Positions 1 through 10,439 of a DNA stretch of 64,000 bases are shown here, piece after piece. A model generated the notes under the pieces. That model searched no databases, was not told the DNA's origin, and was given only the letters and a program-made list of their open reading frames with translations. Every line of letters starts with the position of its first letter. The first letter of the stretch is position 1. The DNA is taken from assembly GCA_010093685.1 (NCBI GenBank), contig MU006251.1, positions 152,862-216,861 on the forward strand, read 5' to 3'. The DNA comes from Ophiobolus disseminans. Lineage: Eukaryota; Ascomycota; Dothideomycetes; Pleosporales; Phaeosphaeriaceae. The position numbers and the translations under genes were made by a program.

Positions 1-2690
1 TGGCCCTCCAGCACGCTGCGGCACTGGCCTGTCGCTGTCTCCCACACCCGCACTGTGCTGTCATCGGATGCTGAGGCGAGCAGCTGTCCGTCTGGTGAGA
101 ACACCACCGCGTTGACCGCCTCTGAATGGCCCTCCAGCACGCTCCTGCATGCGTCCCAGTTTGCATCTCTCCCTGACAATACTTTCACAATCTGTGGGAT
201 CTGTTCGATAAATGCCTTTCGCACAATGCTAGCCTCAGGCGAGAAAAGAAGAGCAGACGAGTATATCTGGAGGGGCGCTTCTGCAAGTATCGGTACAAAT
301 CTCAGTGCAAACCGGCTTGCATCGCGGAGGAAACTTGCAACAGCACTATCAGACGGCTACGTCTTAGGTCAGCGCAGAACACAATTATCAGTTCACTAGG
401 AAAGCCCTACTGTTGCTAGCCCTTGTAACCTCGCCACTAACCGTATACATAAACTCGTCTCATTGATCAAGCTCATAGCCTCAAGCCAGTGAAGAAGATG
501 CTTCTGAAGAAAGCGGTGCGTTGCTTCTCCATCCTTGATACCGCGCTGGCTGCGCTCGAGATGGTCTACCCAGTAGCGACACGCATACTGCAGCTCGGGC
601 GGCAGGTTAGCCTTTATCTGACTCTCGTCTACCTCGCTGCTAAGCACCCCAGGCTCAGAGAGGTTGCAGATGTTTTGTCGGAGACCGTTGGGCGCAGACA
701 TGAGCTCGAGACAGTGCGATGCCAGCTTTCCGTGTACGATTGTCTGGTTGACTTGGAATGGATTCTTTGTCTGCTGTCTTGAAACCACAAGGAAGTCACG
801 GAACGACAAGTGCAGAAGTCTCACTGACAACCTGCGGTCACTGGGAATGTTAAGCACAGAGTGAAGAGCGTCTAGCCGGCACTCGATCTGCTCTTGTGGG
901 ATGCGCAATAGGGACGAAAGCGCTACTACTGATAAGGGACTTTCGAGGACAACAATACTGCCAACCAAACTTCGAAAGTTGTCAAGCCACGTCTCTTGGT
1001 CATCATCATCTTCTTGCTCTGTCAGAATCTGTTCTAGCACTGGCAGGTATGTTCGGTCGAGCTGCGAGAATGTAGCTTTTCGGTATTGCAGGATCTTGTT
1101 GAGATACGTTTTTGGATCACCTCCCTTAGTGCCCACATATCGACACACGGTCGCAGCAAAGATGAATAGTGGCACCGACAGCTCAACTAGTGCTTGCACC
1201 TGCTCTTCAGTCGGCCAATTGGAAGATAAAGAGCGCGCCTGCTGGATACTGCCAAGCTCGTGCTTCAAAAAGCACCTTATGTCGTGCTTGACTACGCTCA
1301 TTGGCACCTCATGAAGCACCAAATCTTGGTACATGCCATTCGACATCTGCCTAAAACCAAGTCGGATGTGCAGTTCAGGCCTGCTTGTGACTAGCACGCG
1401 CAGCCGCACAGAATCCGTGTCTCTTGTCTTGCCGAGAAGCTGCAGTATGGCTCGCACGTCGTCCTCTCGCTCGCACTCGTCTAAGGCATCGATGACGATA
1501 ACTTGCGCTGCAACGTGAGGTCGAGCATTCTGGATGTTGGCCAGCGGGCGCATAATGAGCTTTTCAAACTGGTCTTTCAATGCCCTTGATAACAAAGCTG
1601 GATCCTCTTCGAGCGCCTTCCTGATGCCAGGTAGCATAGCAGGCTGACAGGCAGCAAGACTACTGGCGACAGTGCTGAAGAAGCGCGAAGCGTTGCTGCG
1701 TTCACCTTCACCCTTCTTAAAGAAGAAACTTGCCCCTAGCTGACCGGCTTGTGCGAACAAATGTGCAGCAGTGCGCGCAATGGTTGATTTTCCAGTGCCC
1801 GCCATGCCACTTAGCCAGAATACTGGCTTCTCATCCTCGCCCTCCGCCCAGTGTGCGATATTCTGTAGCAGTGTGGTGCGGGTGTTTGGAAGGCATCGCG
1901 CGTTGTGTTCCTCAGCGTAGGAGTCGTACGTAGCGCCTAGTGCGATCGGGATGTTGAGACAATATTGCTCTTTGATTTCCCTCCGCAATCGATTAATAGC
2001 CCTTTGCTGCCCCTCGCCATAGAGGAGTGGGATTTGTACGTCGAATATGCCCAAGAGACAGTACGCTGCGTCTTCTGCGCGTGTTGTCTCACGTCCTGTT
2101 ACCCATGACATCCGCTCTTCGACAGGAAACAGTGTCATCGGGTTTCCTTCAAGTGCTTGAAGAGCGATCCCAGTTCTCTCGTGGAGGGTCTGCGCTAGAG
2201 ATTGCTTGTTACCAAGCTTAGTCCACTCTTTAGAGAAGAAGTCTACTTTTAGTGGTGCGATAAGCTCTTGTAGCGTCCAGCCACGCGTAAACCACTTGCA
2301 CTTCTTGATAGCTGGACTTAAAGATCTATTCCATTCCGAGTGGCCGCTTGAAAAGTCGGACAAATACACATAGCATACTGTTGCCCTCTGATACCAACGA
2401 AACATTGAGTTGATAGCCTCTGATAGCTCCGTGCTATTGGACTTGTCGATGCAGCAGGTGTCCACCCAGAAGTATTTCCAGCCATCTTGCGCAGCCTGAC
2501 GTGCACATAATTCGAGCTTTTTATAGCCCGCCTTCTCCTTTGCGTGCCCATGCTTGAGGTCGTCAAAAGTGACTTCCTGGCCCTCTTCCCACGTATGCGA
2601 CAGTATTGCGTACTCGGGTATGTCATTGTCGCGGATGAAGTCAACCGTCCAACCTAGATCGCCCTTGTCCTTAAGGTAGAGGAGTCGCAT
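1..2690 (-). CDS. HET-NACHT-WD40 protein (NLR-type, partial at left edge)
   Basis: Probable self/non-self recognition NLR of the fungal HET-D/HET-E type. I place the start at the ATG at 2690 (MRLLYLKDKG); the open frame reaches 2756 but begins there with GTG. From the N-terminus: a HET domain (YAILSHTWEEG, WVDTCCIDK, FTRGWTLQELIAP, the usual HET blocks) over roughly residues 20-220; a NACHT NTPase with Walker A GMAGTGKST at about residues 295-303 and a VIDALDECE Walker B; then, after an intron I place at 410-357 (gtaggg...cgtag, phase 0), the linker typical of the family (APLQIYSSALLFSP) and WD40 repeats (LEGHSEAVNAVVFSPDGQ). Exons: 411-2690 and 1-356, continuing outside the window. At least one whole WD repeat and the start of the next are visible and look nearly identical at the DNA level. 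In HET-D/E the WD repeats set ligand specificity and NACHT oligomerises; activity here is inferred. Domain call sure, intron likely. Confidence 0.9.
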
Positions 2691-3704
2691 CGCTTCGTGA
2701 AGAGGTCTCGTATGCGCTGCCGATACAATATAGGTCTGCTGTTCGAGCTGTACCACGTTGCCGTGGTGATAGTGCAGCTCAGAGACAAAAAGGCAGACGC
2801 CCGTGGCTGGAGGGGTAGCGCTGAAAGGAGGGGCCGTAAGGCTGGCGCAAGCAAGGCTGAGATAACATGTTTGCGACCATGAACCAGCTAGTCTGTCGAG
2901 GCAAGAATTACAAGCAAGATGGCATTTGCATCTGTCGGATAAGACAATAAATAGGGTTAGAGTAAGAGAAAAGGTGCCACAATAAGTAAGTCAACCTTAA
3001 GGACTATAGGGTTCGAGTGCTCCTTGGTCGTGCCGCTGTCGGTGCTGAGACGCTATGCCCCGCTACATGTCTAGCAGCCTCGAGGCTAGTAGCGCGGCCG
3101 CCGGAGCCGCTGACTTATACGTGAGCGGTGCAAGGCTGCACTACACGAGTCAGCTGTGGCTGTTTTCTTTCTTAAGCCGATTTGGTATAGCTGGGCTAAG
3201 CCCTGCCTCACCCAACGACGCAAGATGTTACGATTGCCACAGAATCAGGTGGCTGAACTTGGCGAGCTACTCGGAACACAGTCTCCTTACAGCGCTCTAC
3301 ATCTAGAGACGCCTTTGGACGGATGCACGCGACTTATAGAGAGGTCCGAAGTAGTCCGCGAGAGGAGGGGCATACGGGTTAGGCAGGAGTTGTGTTATTA
3401 TAGGTCTAGCACAGAATCTCCTGCAAAGAGGATAGAGAATGTAATATGCTCGAGGCACAAAGTGTCTTTCCCAAGCGTATCAATACTATGCGATTGTGGT
3501 TGGTGGTATTATGGTAGGAAGTGCTTCTAACGTTCTGCCACAGTGGGTTTTCCGCTACGAAGGGACGGACTTTAGCATATGTCCGATCCAAAGATATACG
3601 AGGGAACAAAAGTGTACTACTTATTAATTCAAGAAAACGCATTCGCACGACCATGTATATATATTCATAGCAGCGAGCCAACTCCTAGTCCTCCCCATCC
3701 ACGC
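2691..3704. other. Intergenic region, no gene recognised
   Basis: About 1 kb upstream of the HET-NACHT gene. Short open frames exist on both strands, but none has a recognisable product or good start context. It should contain the promoter of the HET gene. No inverted repeat or tRNA could be made out. Confidence 0.5.
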
Positions 3705-4043
3705 TCAGTCCTCCTCCTCATCATCTTCAAACAAAAAAATCCAAAGGGCAATAGGAGTCCAAAGGCCACCGCATCCCAAACAAAGCGCCCAGACGACTTT
3801 CCTCCAAAGACTGATGTACGGACCGAAGAAGAACTGCATGATGCCTACCGTGTGTATAAGCACAAACGCCACAACAATTGCAATAGAGGTATAAGCGACG
3901 ACCGCCGAGAACACCGGATACAACGATGACGAGAAGCTGTTAGCGCGGTATTCCTCGCCCATGTCGGTATGATTAGACGACGCCTCGAGACGGGAAGGGC
4001 TATGGTCCTCAATCTGGTAAATGAGGGGAATAAAAAAATACAT
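3705..4043 (-). CDS. Small hypothetical membrane protein, two transmembrane segments
   Basis: I do not recognise the family. The 112-residue product starts at an ATG (4043), with a second in-frame Met at residue 28 (MGEEYRANSF). It has two clear hydrophobic stretches, about residues 43-70 (VFSAVVAYTSIAIVVAFVLI) and 84-106 (VWALCLGCGGLWTPIALWIF), and ends in an acidic tail (EDDEEED). This layout, two membrane helices and a charged C-terminus, argues for a real product rather than a shadow frame, because no larger gene overlaps it. An extra 5' exon cannot be excluded. Confidence 0.45.
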   Translation of the reverse strand: MYFFIPLIYQIEDHSPSRLEASSNHTDMGEEYRANSFSSSLYPVFSAVVAYTSIAIVVAFVLIHTVGIMQFFFGPYISLWRKVVWALCLGCGGLWTPIALWIFLFEDDEEED

Positions 4044-4316
4044 GATTCAGAGAGTTATCAAGGAGTCATCTTCAAGCGGGAGAACACTTTATACGAATCG
4101 CTTCTGGCTGTCCACAATGTGTGTTGTCCTAGTTGCACAATGCTGAGTATAATTGTTCGCGCCTGGCTGATCTGAGTATGTCAGTAATTCGGCAGGCTGA
4201 GCAAATGATTGCAAGTGGATGTAACGGACCGCTAGAAATATTAGAAACGGGGTTGAGGTGTCCAAAAGATTGAGTGCCTTGAAGCTATACAAGCCTCATT
4301 CCGTGTCGCTTTCTGT

Positions 4317-5841
4317 TCAAGGCTCTTCGACTTTCTCGCGTACAATGTCCATCGCGTCGACACCCTCGGTCTTCAGCGGGGCTGGTTGACTATTGCTAGA
4401 CTCTGTGTATCGGCTCCGGTCTTCACTTGCGTCTGCCTTCGAGAGCTGATGGTCCTCAAATGGAGAGGGGACTTGATTAAGTGTTGGCGGGCCATCAACG
4501 TCGATGTCATCAAATAAGGTATCGAAGTCGGTCGCACCGTCGTAGTCGGGTGCCAAAGCGTTCAAAGTAGACGAGATTCCCGTGACATCTTCAAGTCGCA
4601 AGGCGGGTGTGCTATTCCGCGAGCCCTGGACTGCCAGGAGATCGGCCTGGACATTTCCCGGATCGTTTGCATGCCCTTTGATCCACTTGAAGTTCGTGTC
4701 TGCTCGACACTTCTTGCGTTCGCGTATCCTGGCAAGGATGGGTTCAATCAGATCTTTGTTTTCGACACTATTACCCGACGACGACTTCCAATTGTTCTTC
4801 TCCCACTTGTAGAACCACTTCTCCAAACATTGGATTGAGTAGTTTGAGTCGGTGAAGATGAGGACGGAGCGATCGATAGGGACGTGGTCTAGAGCACGAG
4901 CGACAGCCGTTAGTTCGGCACGTTGATTGGTCTGTCGGTTTCCGCGCAGTGGCTCGGAAATGTTCCTACGATATTATTAGGTGTGTGAGGTGGTATGAGT
5001 TCATTTACTGACCTCTCATCGTTCGGACCAAAGTACACGCCCACACCACCAACAGCACCAACCCGCCCATTGCCAAGGGAGCTACCGTCTGTATATACGT
5101 GGATCGGCCCGGAAAAGTCACCTGTCGGTTGCAGCTTGGTCTCACTGAGCTCGGCTTCGGTCTTGATGCGAATGTGGCCTGTGTCGGGGTCCAGCTTGAT
5201 GGTCGGATCGAAATCATCCACTGCATCGAGTGGCAGCGGTCCCGTACCAGGCTCTAACTTGATGTCGCCGTTGGTGAGTGGGTGTGCGGTCATATCGCTT
5301 TTCTTTTGTTTCTTGGATGGGTGTTCGACAGCCCTGGATCCCTTGCCAGTGGATGCCTCAGAGATATCACCCCGCAAGCTTATTGGAGCACTCCCGTCAC
5401 GTCTGTGATCGTTTACGAATGCTTGGGCCTCTTCACGTGTTGTGAATACCTGCTGCTTCCCGCTAGAATAGCCCGAGATCTGGGCCTGTACGTGGGCATA
5501 GTCTGTGTAGACTCCGGGGACGTGTCCAATCGCTACGCCGTAGAACTTATTTGCCTTGCTAGTTTTGGCGGTCGAATTGCCAGCGCCTCTCATAAATGCT
5601 TCAGCTTCAGCGAGAGTTGGGAAGCTCTTGTCTACGAGCAAGTCAGAGGCAGACCCAGATAAAACTGTTTCTCTGACTCACAATCGTTTTGTGTTCCCTG
5701 CACTTGAGCATTGCAATCGTTCCAGCTGTGGTATATGCCGGGTATACGACCGACTCTGACAGCATAGAACTTGTTCCCGTTTCCACTTTTCTTCCGCTTC
5801 CCACTCGATGTATTTGACGTGACTGACATAGCATCCGCCAT
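4317..5841 (-). CDS. Ribonuclease H1 with two N-terminal hybrid-binding domains
   Basis: RNase H1 cleaves the RNA strand of RNA-DNA hybrids (R-loops, replication primers) in nucleus and mitochondria. Three exons: 5841-5682, 5631-5013 and 4965-4317, with introns 5681-5632 (gtgagt...cgtag) and 5012-4966 (gtcagt...cgtag). The joined frame is exactly 475 codons plus stop. Residues about 23-68 and 80-130 are two copies of the viroplasmin/hybrid-binding domain (NKFYAVRVGRIPGIY and NKFYGVAIGHVPGVY), each with the short helix seen as SFPTLAEAEAF or FTTREEAQAF. A Lys-rich linker (PSKKQKKS, possible NLS) follows, then the RNase H fold with its carboxylates visible: YTDGSSLGNG, NQRAEL, IFTDSNYS and VQADLLA. 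The first intron splits the first binding domain. A low-complexity acidic tail of about 100 residues follows the catalytic domain. Start chosen at MADAMSV, just ahead of the first domain. Very likely an active enzyme. Confidence 0.93.
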
Positions 5842-6554
5842 CGTGTCGACTGCGTCAGAGAACTCTCCAAGAAACCCTTCGTAGGTCAAGTCCAGGTGTC
5901 CAAGGTTGTCGGGGTAGTGTTGTTGGCAACCCGGTCGATTCGTGTGTGTACGTAAGCGAGAGTGTGTGGAATACGGGTCGTGGTAATTGAGGCGGACCCA
6001 GGCGCTATATGGTACTCTAGTGCTGTCAGTGAGCGTTTGCGGCTGACGCTGCGATATGAGCGCGAACCGGTGAAGTTGTGACGTGAAACGTGACGCGCAG
6101 TGACTGGCTAATCGCTTGGAAATAAGGGTCATACAGCAATCCGACGAACGCGATGAGAGACAGGAAGCAGAGAAATTTGGAAGAAGTGAGTATGGGAGTG
6201 ATGTTTGTTGTCGTCGTTGCCGTGGCCCAAGTCCACGGCCTGGTACTTGCGGGGAACTCGGGAAAACTAACCCGATTAGGATCCATGAGGGGTGACGACG
6301 GTGCACGGCTATGCGTTTGCTACACGAAGTGCTAGCATACAATGTGATCTTGAAATTCTTTGGGGCTCCTAAGATTGGGTGAGCGCATGCCGCTTTACGA
6401 GCTTTTGTACATGGTTGACGCAATCGCACTTGTTTTAGTCTACAATGTCACGCCCAATCAAACCTAATCATCTACAATGCCTTCACAGCCAACTTTGGGC
6501 GTCTACCAGTGACTTCCTTCACTTAGCTCCACATCGGTAATCACTTTCTTAACC
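5842..6554. other. Divergent intergenic region between RNase H1 and DUF202 gene
   Basis: 713 bp separating two outward-facing genes, so it should hold both promoters. No clear TATA box or conserved element stood out. The open frame that continues upstream of the RNase H1 start contains no homology I recognise. Confidence 0.5.
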
Positions 6555-7076
6555 ATGTTCGGGGTGAGCCACAGCATCGAACTTCACCCACGCCCAAACT
6601 CACCACCACAGGCCGCACACAGATACCGCCTGCGCGAGCACCGAGCAAATTCGGTCGTTCTGACCAGCTCGGAGCTCGTCGAGATCCGCGCAGCGCAACG
6701 CACGTTTGAAGGCGCATACATCCGCACAGCGATCGGGCAGTTCAGCTTCGCGCTCATCGTGCTCAAGATCTTCACGGCCGAGTTCTACTCCATCGGGGCG
6801 CTGTTCGCCGTGTACGGTGCGGGGATCCTGTTCATCAGCTTGTTTAGACGACAGCAAGGTGCGTACATGGCGTTCTGAACACGAGTAACAGGCTGTTTGA
6901 AATTCCGCGGACGCTGACGTCGGGCAGGAAACAAACAGTTCTTCTCCGAAGTCGGGGAGGACGGTCTGAATCGCAAGAAGTTTAGGACGAGTGGAAATGT
7001 TGTCTCGGTGTTGACGGGGTTGAGCATCTCGGCGTATGTGTGTCTGCTGGTGCTCACGCTCAGACTGGAGACGTGA
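6555..7076 (+). CDS. DUF202-family small membrane protein
   Basis: A DUF202 (YidH-like) integral membrane protein of unknown biochemical role. Two exons, 6555-6858 and 6928-7076, joined across an intron 6859-6927 (gtgcgt...gggcag); the joined frame gives 150 residues. Visible parts: a cytosolic N-terminus, the family signature where an Arg-rich segment meets the first helix (RTFEGAYIRTAIGQFSFALI), a second helix (FYSIGALFAVYGAGILFISL), a loop encoded across the splice site (RRQQGNKQFF), and a third helix near the C-terminus (VLTGLSISAYVCLLVLTL). Three transmembrane segments and about 150 residues match the usual DUF202 size. Without splicing the frame would stop just after the second helix, so the intron is well supported. 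Confidence 0.82.
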
Positions 7077-7824
7077 CTCGACTTCCGAGACGCGTCAGAT
7101 ATGCCAGCTGTTTGTGGAGTCTTGGTGTACTCAGGTACAGATTGCATACATGCTGTCCTACTAAAGGGAGGAATGTGCGCCGTGCCCCAGATGAAGCCAA
7201 GATCTTGGGGTTATACGAAGTACTTCGTACATGTGCTCCCGCCTGCACGGTGACGCAGCGACGTTCGCTCTCCGCAAAATGTCTCGCCGAGCGCATATCA
7301 CCACGAGAAACGAGTGAATAGGGCAACTCAGTAACAAAGGCTTATCTGGGACGCGATTGCAGCTATCGCGCAACGGGGCGGGTGTATCAGTGTGGCAGGC
7401 GTGGTGAGCTTGTTTGTCGCATCGAGCTGCATGAATGGCGCGTGTGGAAATGATAGGCGGGGAGTCTGCTTTGGGATCAAGTATGACCTGCCAAGCAGAT
7501 GCAACCTCCGAGCGAGAGTGAATGCATAGCTTGTAAGCGCAGCCTCTTGGATGGAATATAAGAGCATTATCCTTCGTGGTCTCGAGGGCTGTTGGTCCCT
7601 GACCTCCGCCGACGATCCATGGTATCGATAGCTCACCACCCAAGGTCGACACGCTCGAACAGTCATCGCAGCCGTCTTGAAGACCAAGTGGATTTCTCTT
7701 CTTTTGTTTGATACCACGAACTCCAGGCAAACTACTTTTCACATTCCGAGAATCGCCCCTTCAAGACGCGCCGAGACTTGTAAAGCTTAACTCCCGCTAG
7801 CCTCGTAGCCTCACAGTCACCGAA
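7077..7824 (+). other. Intergenic region upstream of PFK-2/FBPase-2
   Basis: 748 bp with no recognisable gene. It contains an AT-rich TATA-like run (gaatataaga, about 7555-7564) roughly 265 bp ahead of the kinase start and a pyrimidine-rich stretch near the start codon. Probably promoter and 5' UTR of the downstream gene. Confidence 0.45.
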
Positions 7825-10029
7825 ATGACGACCATTGATCCCGCGCGCCGGCGATCTTCAACAACTTCACACCACCGGCGCTCGAGCTCCTCCAGTACGC
7901 ACTCAGTCTACGCACGCTCCGCTCTCATGCAAAATCTACACACACACGTCACCAACAGCGATCCCGCGAGACCAGCCCAGCCGAAGCCCAAGCCAGTGCA
8001 GGAAATCAAGGACTTTGCTGCCCGCCATGAGAAGCCCGCCGTCTCACTGAAGCCACCGCCCACCACCCTTGGCCAGATACACCCCCCGAGCCATGCAACG
8101 AGTGCACACAACGGTGTCGGCATTGCGGCCTCTGACACCCCGGCGCCCTCACACCCCGGCAGCCCACGGGAGTATGTCAAGACGCTGCACTCAACTGCGC
8201 GCTCTGCTAACAGTCGCAGCACCCTGACTCGCAACTCGTCAGCGACCTCTACCCCGCGATTGCGGCCCACGACGCTCGACATTCCCGGCCTCACAAAGTC
8301 AAAGGTGTCGCCCGACGGCAAGATTGCGCAGCGCGATGTCGGCTCCAAGCTCGTCATCGTCATGGTCGGGCTGCCCGCACGCGGCAAGTCGTACATCACC
8401 AAGAAGATGGCCCGCTACCTGAACTGGCTGCAGCACGACACCCTCATCTTCAACGTCGGCGAGAAGCGCCGAGTGCATGCCGCGAGCAGCCACGGCCTGC
8501 GACACTCCAGCCACACCCTCGAGCGCGTCTCCACGGGCCTGAGGGACGCGCTCGAGCAGCACAAAGACAGCCCCGCCCAGATCGCCGCCAAAATTCTCAT
8601 CAACGGCGAGTCGGCGCAGCAGGGTGGCATGGACCCGCTAAACCTGCCGGACCCACTCCGACACCCAGATAGTGCCGTCGAGGATGCGCCGCGCGTGGAA
8701 GTCCACGAAACACCCCATGATGACGACGACGACGAGAATGGCGACGGGCACATGGACCAGTCGGCCGGCTTCTTCGACCCGAATAACACAAAGGCCGCGC
8801 AGATACGGGAGCAGTGCGCCATGGAGACGCTGGACGACCTGCTGGACTACATACTCAAGGGGAGCGGATCAGTGGGCATATTCGATGCGACCAACAGCAC
8901 GCTCGCGCGGAGGAAGCAGATCATGGACAAGATACGGAGTCGCGCTGGCCCGGAGCTCAACGTCCTCTTCGTCGAGAGCGTGTGCCGGGACCAGAATCTG
9001 CTCGAGTCCAACATGCGCCTGAAGCTGTCTGGGCCCGACTACCGCGACCAGGACCCAGTGGCAGCGCTCGAGGACTTCAAGAAGCGCGTCGCCATCTACG
9101 AGAAGAACTACGTCCCCATCGGCGACTACGAGGAGGACAACAACATGCCATACGTCAAGATGGTCGACGTCGGGCGCAAGATGATCTCGCACCAGATCAA
9201 GGGCTTCCTCGCCGGCCAGGCCGTCTACTACCTCCTCAACTTCAACCTCGCGCCCCGCATGATCTGGATCACAAGACACGGCGAGTCTACAGACAACGTC
9301 GCAGGCAAGATCGGCGGCGACTCGGACATCAGCGAGAGCGGCGAGCGCTACGCCAAAGCCATGACGCGCTTCATCGACCGCCAGCGCAAAGACTGGGCCG
9401 TCCGCCAAGCCGACAAAATGGCCAACACGCACTTCCCGCCCGTGCCCGGCGACCACACGCCCCCCAACCCCTACTACAGCCACGAAGCCGACCACCACAA
9501 CTTCTGCGTCTGGACCAGCATGCTGAAGCGCAGCATCCAATCCGCCCAGCATTTCTGTGACGAGGAATACGAAGTCAAACAAATGCGCATGCTCGACGAA
9601 CTCAATGCCGGCATCATGGAAGGCCTCACGTACGACGAAATACGCACTAAATACGCGGAAGAGTACCTGCGTCGCCGCGCTGATAAACTCGCATACAGAT
9701 ACCCCGGGCCCGGCGGCGAGGGCTACCTCGACGTCATTAATCGCATCCGGCCCGTTATCGTGGAGTTGGAGCGCATGACAGACCACTGCCTGCTCGTAAC
9801 GCATCGCAGCGTGGCGCGCGTGCTGCTGGCGTATTTCCAGGGCTTGAAGCGTGAGGATGTAGCGGATCTGGATTGTCCGCTGGGCATGCTGTATCAGCTG
9901 GAACCCAAGCCGTATGGCGTTGAATTCAAGGCGTGGAGGTTTAATCCGCAGACGCAGGACTTTGATCATTTGCCGGATTATAAGTTGCGCAGGTCGACGG
10001 TGCCGCCGGGGCAGTTGGGATTTGGATGA
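7825..10029 (+). CDS. 6-phosphofructo-2-kinase/fructose-2,6-bisphosphatase
   Basis: Makes and degrades fructose-2,6-bisphosphate, the activator of phosphofructokinase, in the cytosol. Single exon, 734 residues. Residues 1-165 are a Ser/Thr/Pro-rich leader, a likely phosphorylation target. The kinase half begins at the P-loop GLPARGKSY (182-190). After FNVGEKRR comes an insert of about 100 residues with a run of acidic residues (HDDDDDENGDG), before the kinase fold resumes with AGFFDPNN and SVGIFDATNSTLARR. The phosphatase half starts at TRHGES, with the phosphorylated His at residue 485, and keeps the catalytic Glu (DELNAGIMEGLTYDEI) and second His (LLVTHRSVARVL). Keeping that His matters because yeast Pfk26 is reported to have lost it; both activities are therefore plausible here. 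Codon use is strongly GC-ending. A Gly/Trp-free tail ends the protein; the transcript then enters a G-rich region. Confidence 0.95.
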   Translation: MTTIDPARRRSSTTSHHRRSSSSSTHSVYARSALMQNLHTHVTNSDPARPAQPKPKPVQEIKDFAARHEKPAVSLKPPPTTLGQIHPPSHATSAHNGVGIAASDTPAPSHPGSPREYVKTLHSTARSANSRSTLTRNSSATSTPRLRPTTLDIPGLTKSKVSPDGKIAQRDVGSKLVIVMVGLPARGKSYITKKMARYLNWLQHDTLIFNVGEKRRVHAASSHGLRHSSHTLERVSTGLRDALEQHKDSPAQIAAKILINGESAQQGGMDPLNLPDPLRHPDSAVEDAPRVEVHETPHDDDDDENGDGHMDQSAGFFDPNNTKAAQIREQCAMETLDDLLDYILKGSGSVGIFDATNSTLARRKQIMDKIRSRAGPELNVLFVESVCRDQNLLESNMRLKLSGPDYRDQDPVAALEDFKKRVAIYEKNYVPIGDYEEDNNMPYVKMVDVGRKMISHQIKGFLAGQAVYYLLNFNLAPRMIWITRHGESTDNVAGKIGGDSDISESGERYAKAMTRFIDRQRKDWAVRQADKMANTHFPPVPGDHTPPNPYYSHEADHHNFCVWTSMLKRSIQSAQHFCDEEYEVKQMRMLDELNAGIMEGLTYDEIRTKYAEEYLRRRADKLAYRYPGPGGEGYLDVINRIRPVIVELERMTDHCLLVTHRSVARVLLAYFQGLKREDVADLDCPLGMLYQLEPKPYGVEFKAWRFNPQTQDFDHLPDYKLRRSTVPPGQLGFG

Positions 10030-10135
10030 TGGGTGGGTAGGAGGGTGGAGTTGGGGCGTGGTGTGTATGATTAGTGCGACGTGGGTGGGTAGGTTTATTC
10101 CTTTCGGTACCCCGGTTGGGTGGGTGCTTGGTATG
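10024..10135 (+). other. G-rich tract at the 3' end of the PFK-2/FBPase-2 gene
   Basis: Immediately around and after the stop codon the plus strand carries many GGG runs in close succession (gatgggtgggtaggagggtgg, then gtgggtgggtag and ggttgggtgggtgc). Four or more G3 runs lie within short loops, so a G-quadruplex could form on the coding strand or in the 3' UTR RNA. Confidence 0.55.
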
Positions 10136-10439
10136 TCCTTTTTCGTCTGTATGGTTAGTGTAACGAGCTTATGTTTTTCATGGCATTGCTGGCGCCTGCT
10201 TTTTTAGATGGGCTTGGCTTGGCTGGGCTTACAGGGCTCGATGCGAGCGGTTTCGCGGGGCTAGGGATGGGATGGGCAGAGACTTGATATGATACAATGA
10301 ACGATGAATTGACATGCGCTGCTTCTCGGTTATTTTCCCGTGTCTTTTTGTTTTTAAAATCTGTTTGCGGGCAAGCACATGTGAAGTTTTGGACATGCCC
10401 AGGAGGACGTCTATTTTTGAATGGAAAGATGGGATGCCG

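Noticed and set aside
3005..3025. B-box-like gggttcgagtgc as part of a tRNA gene
   Set aside because: No A box at the right distance upstream and no cloverleaf could be folded around it.
8869..9969. 366-codon open frame antisense to PFK-2/FBPase-2
   Set aside because: Shadow of a GC-rich coding sequence; the sense frame has complete catalytic motifs and the antisense product is low-complexity Val/Ala/Asp-rich.
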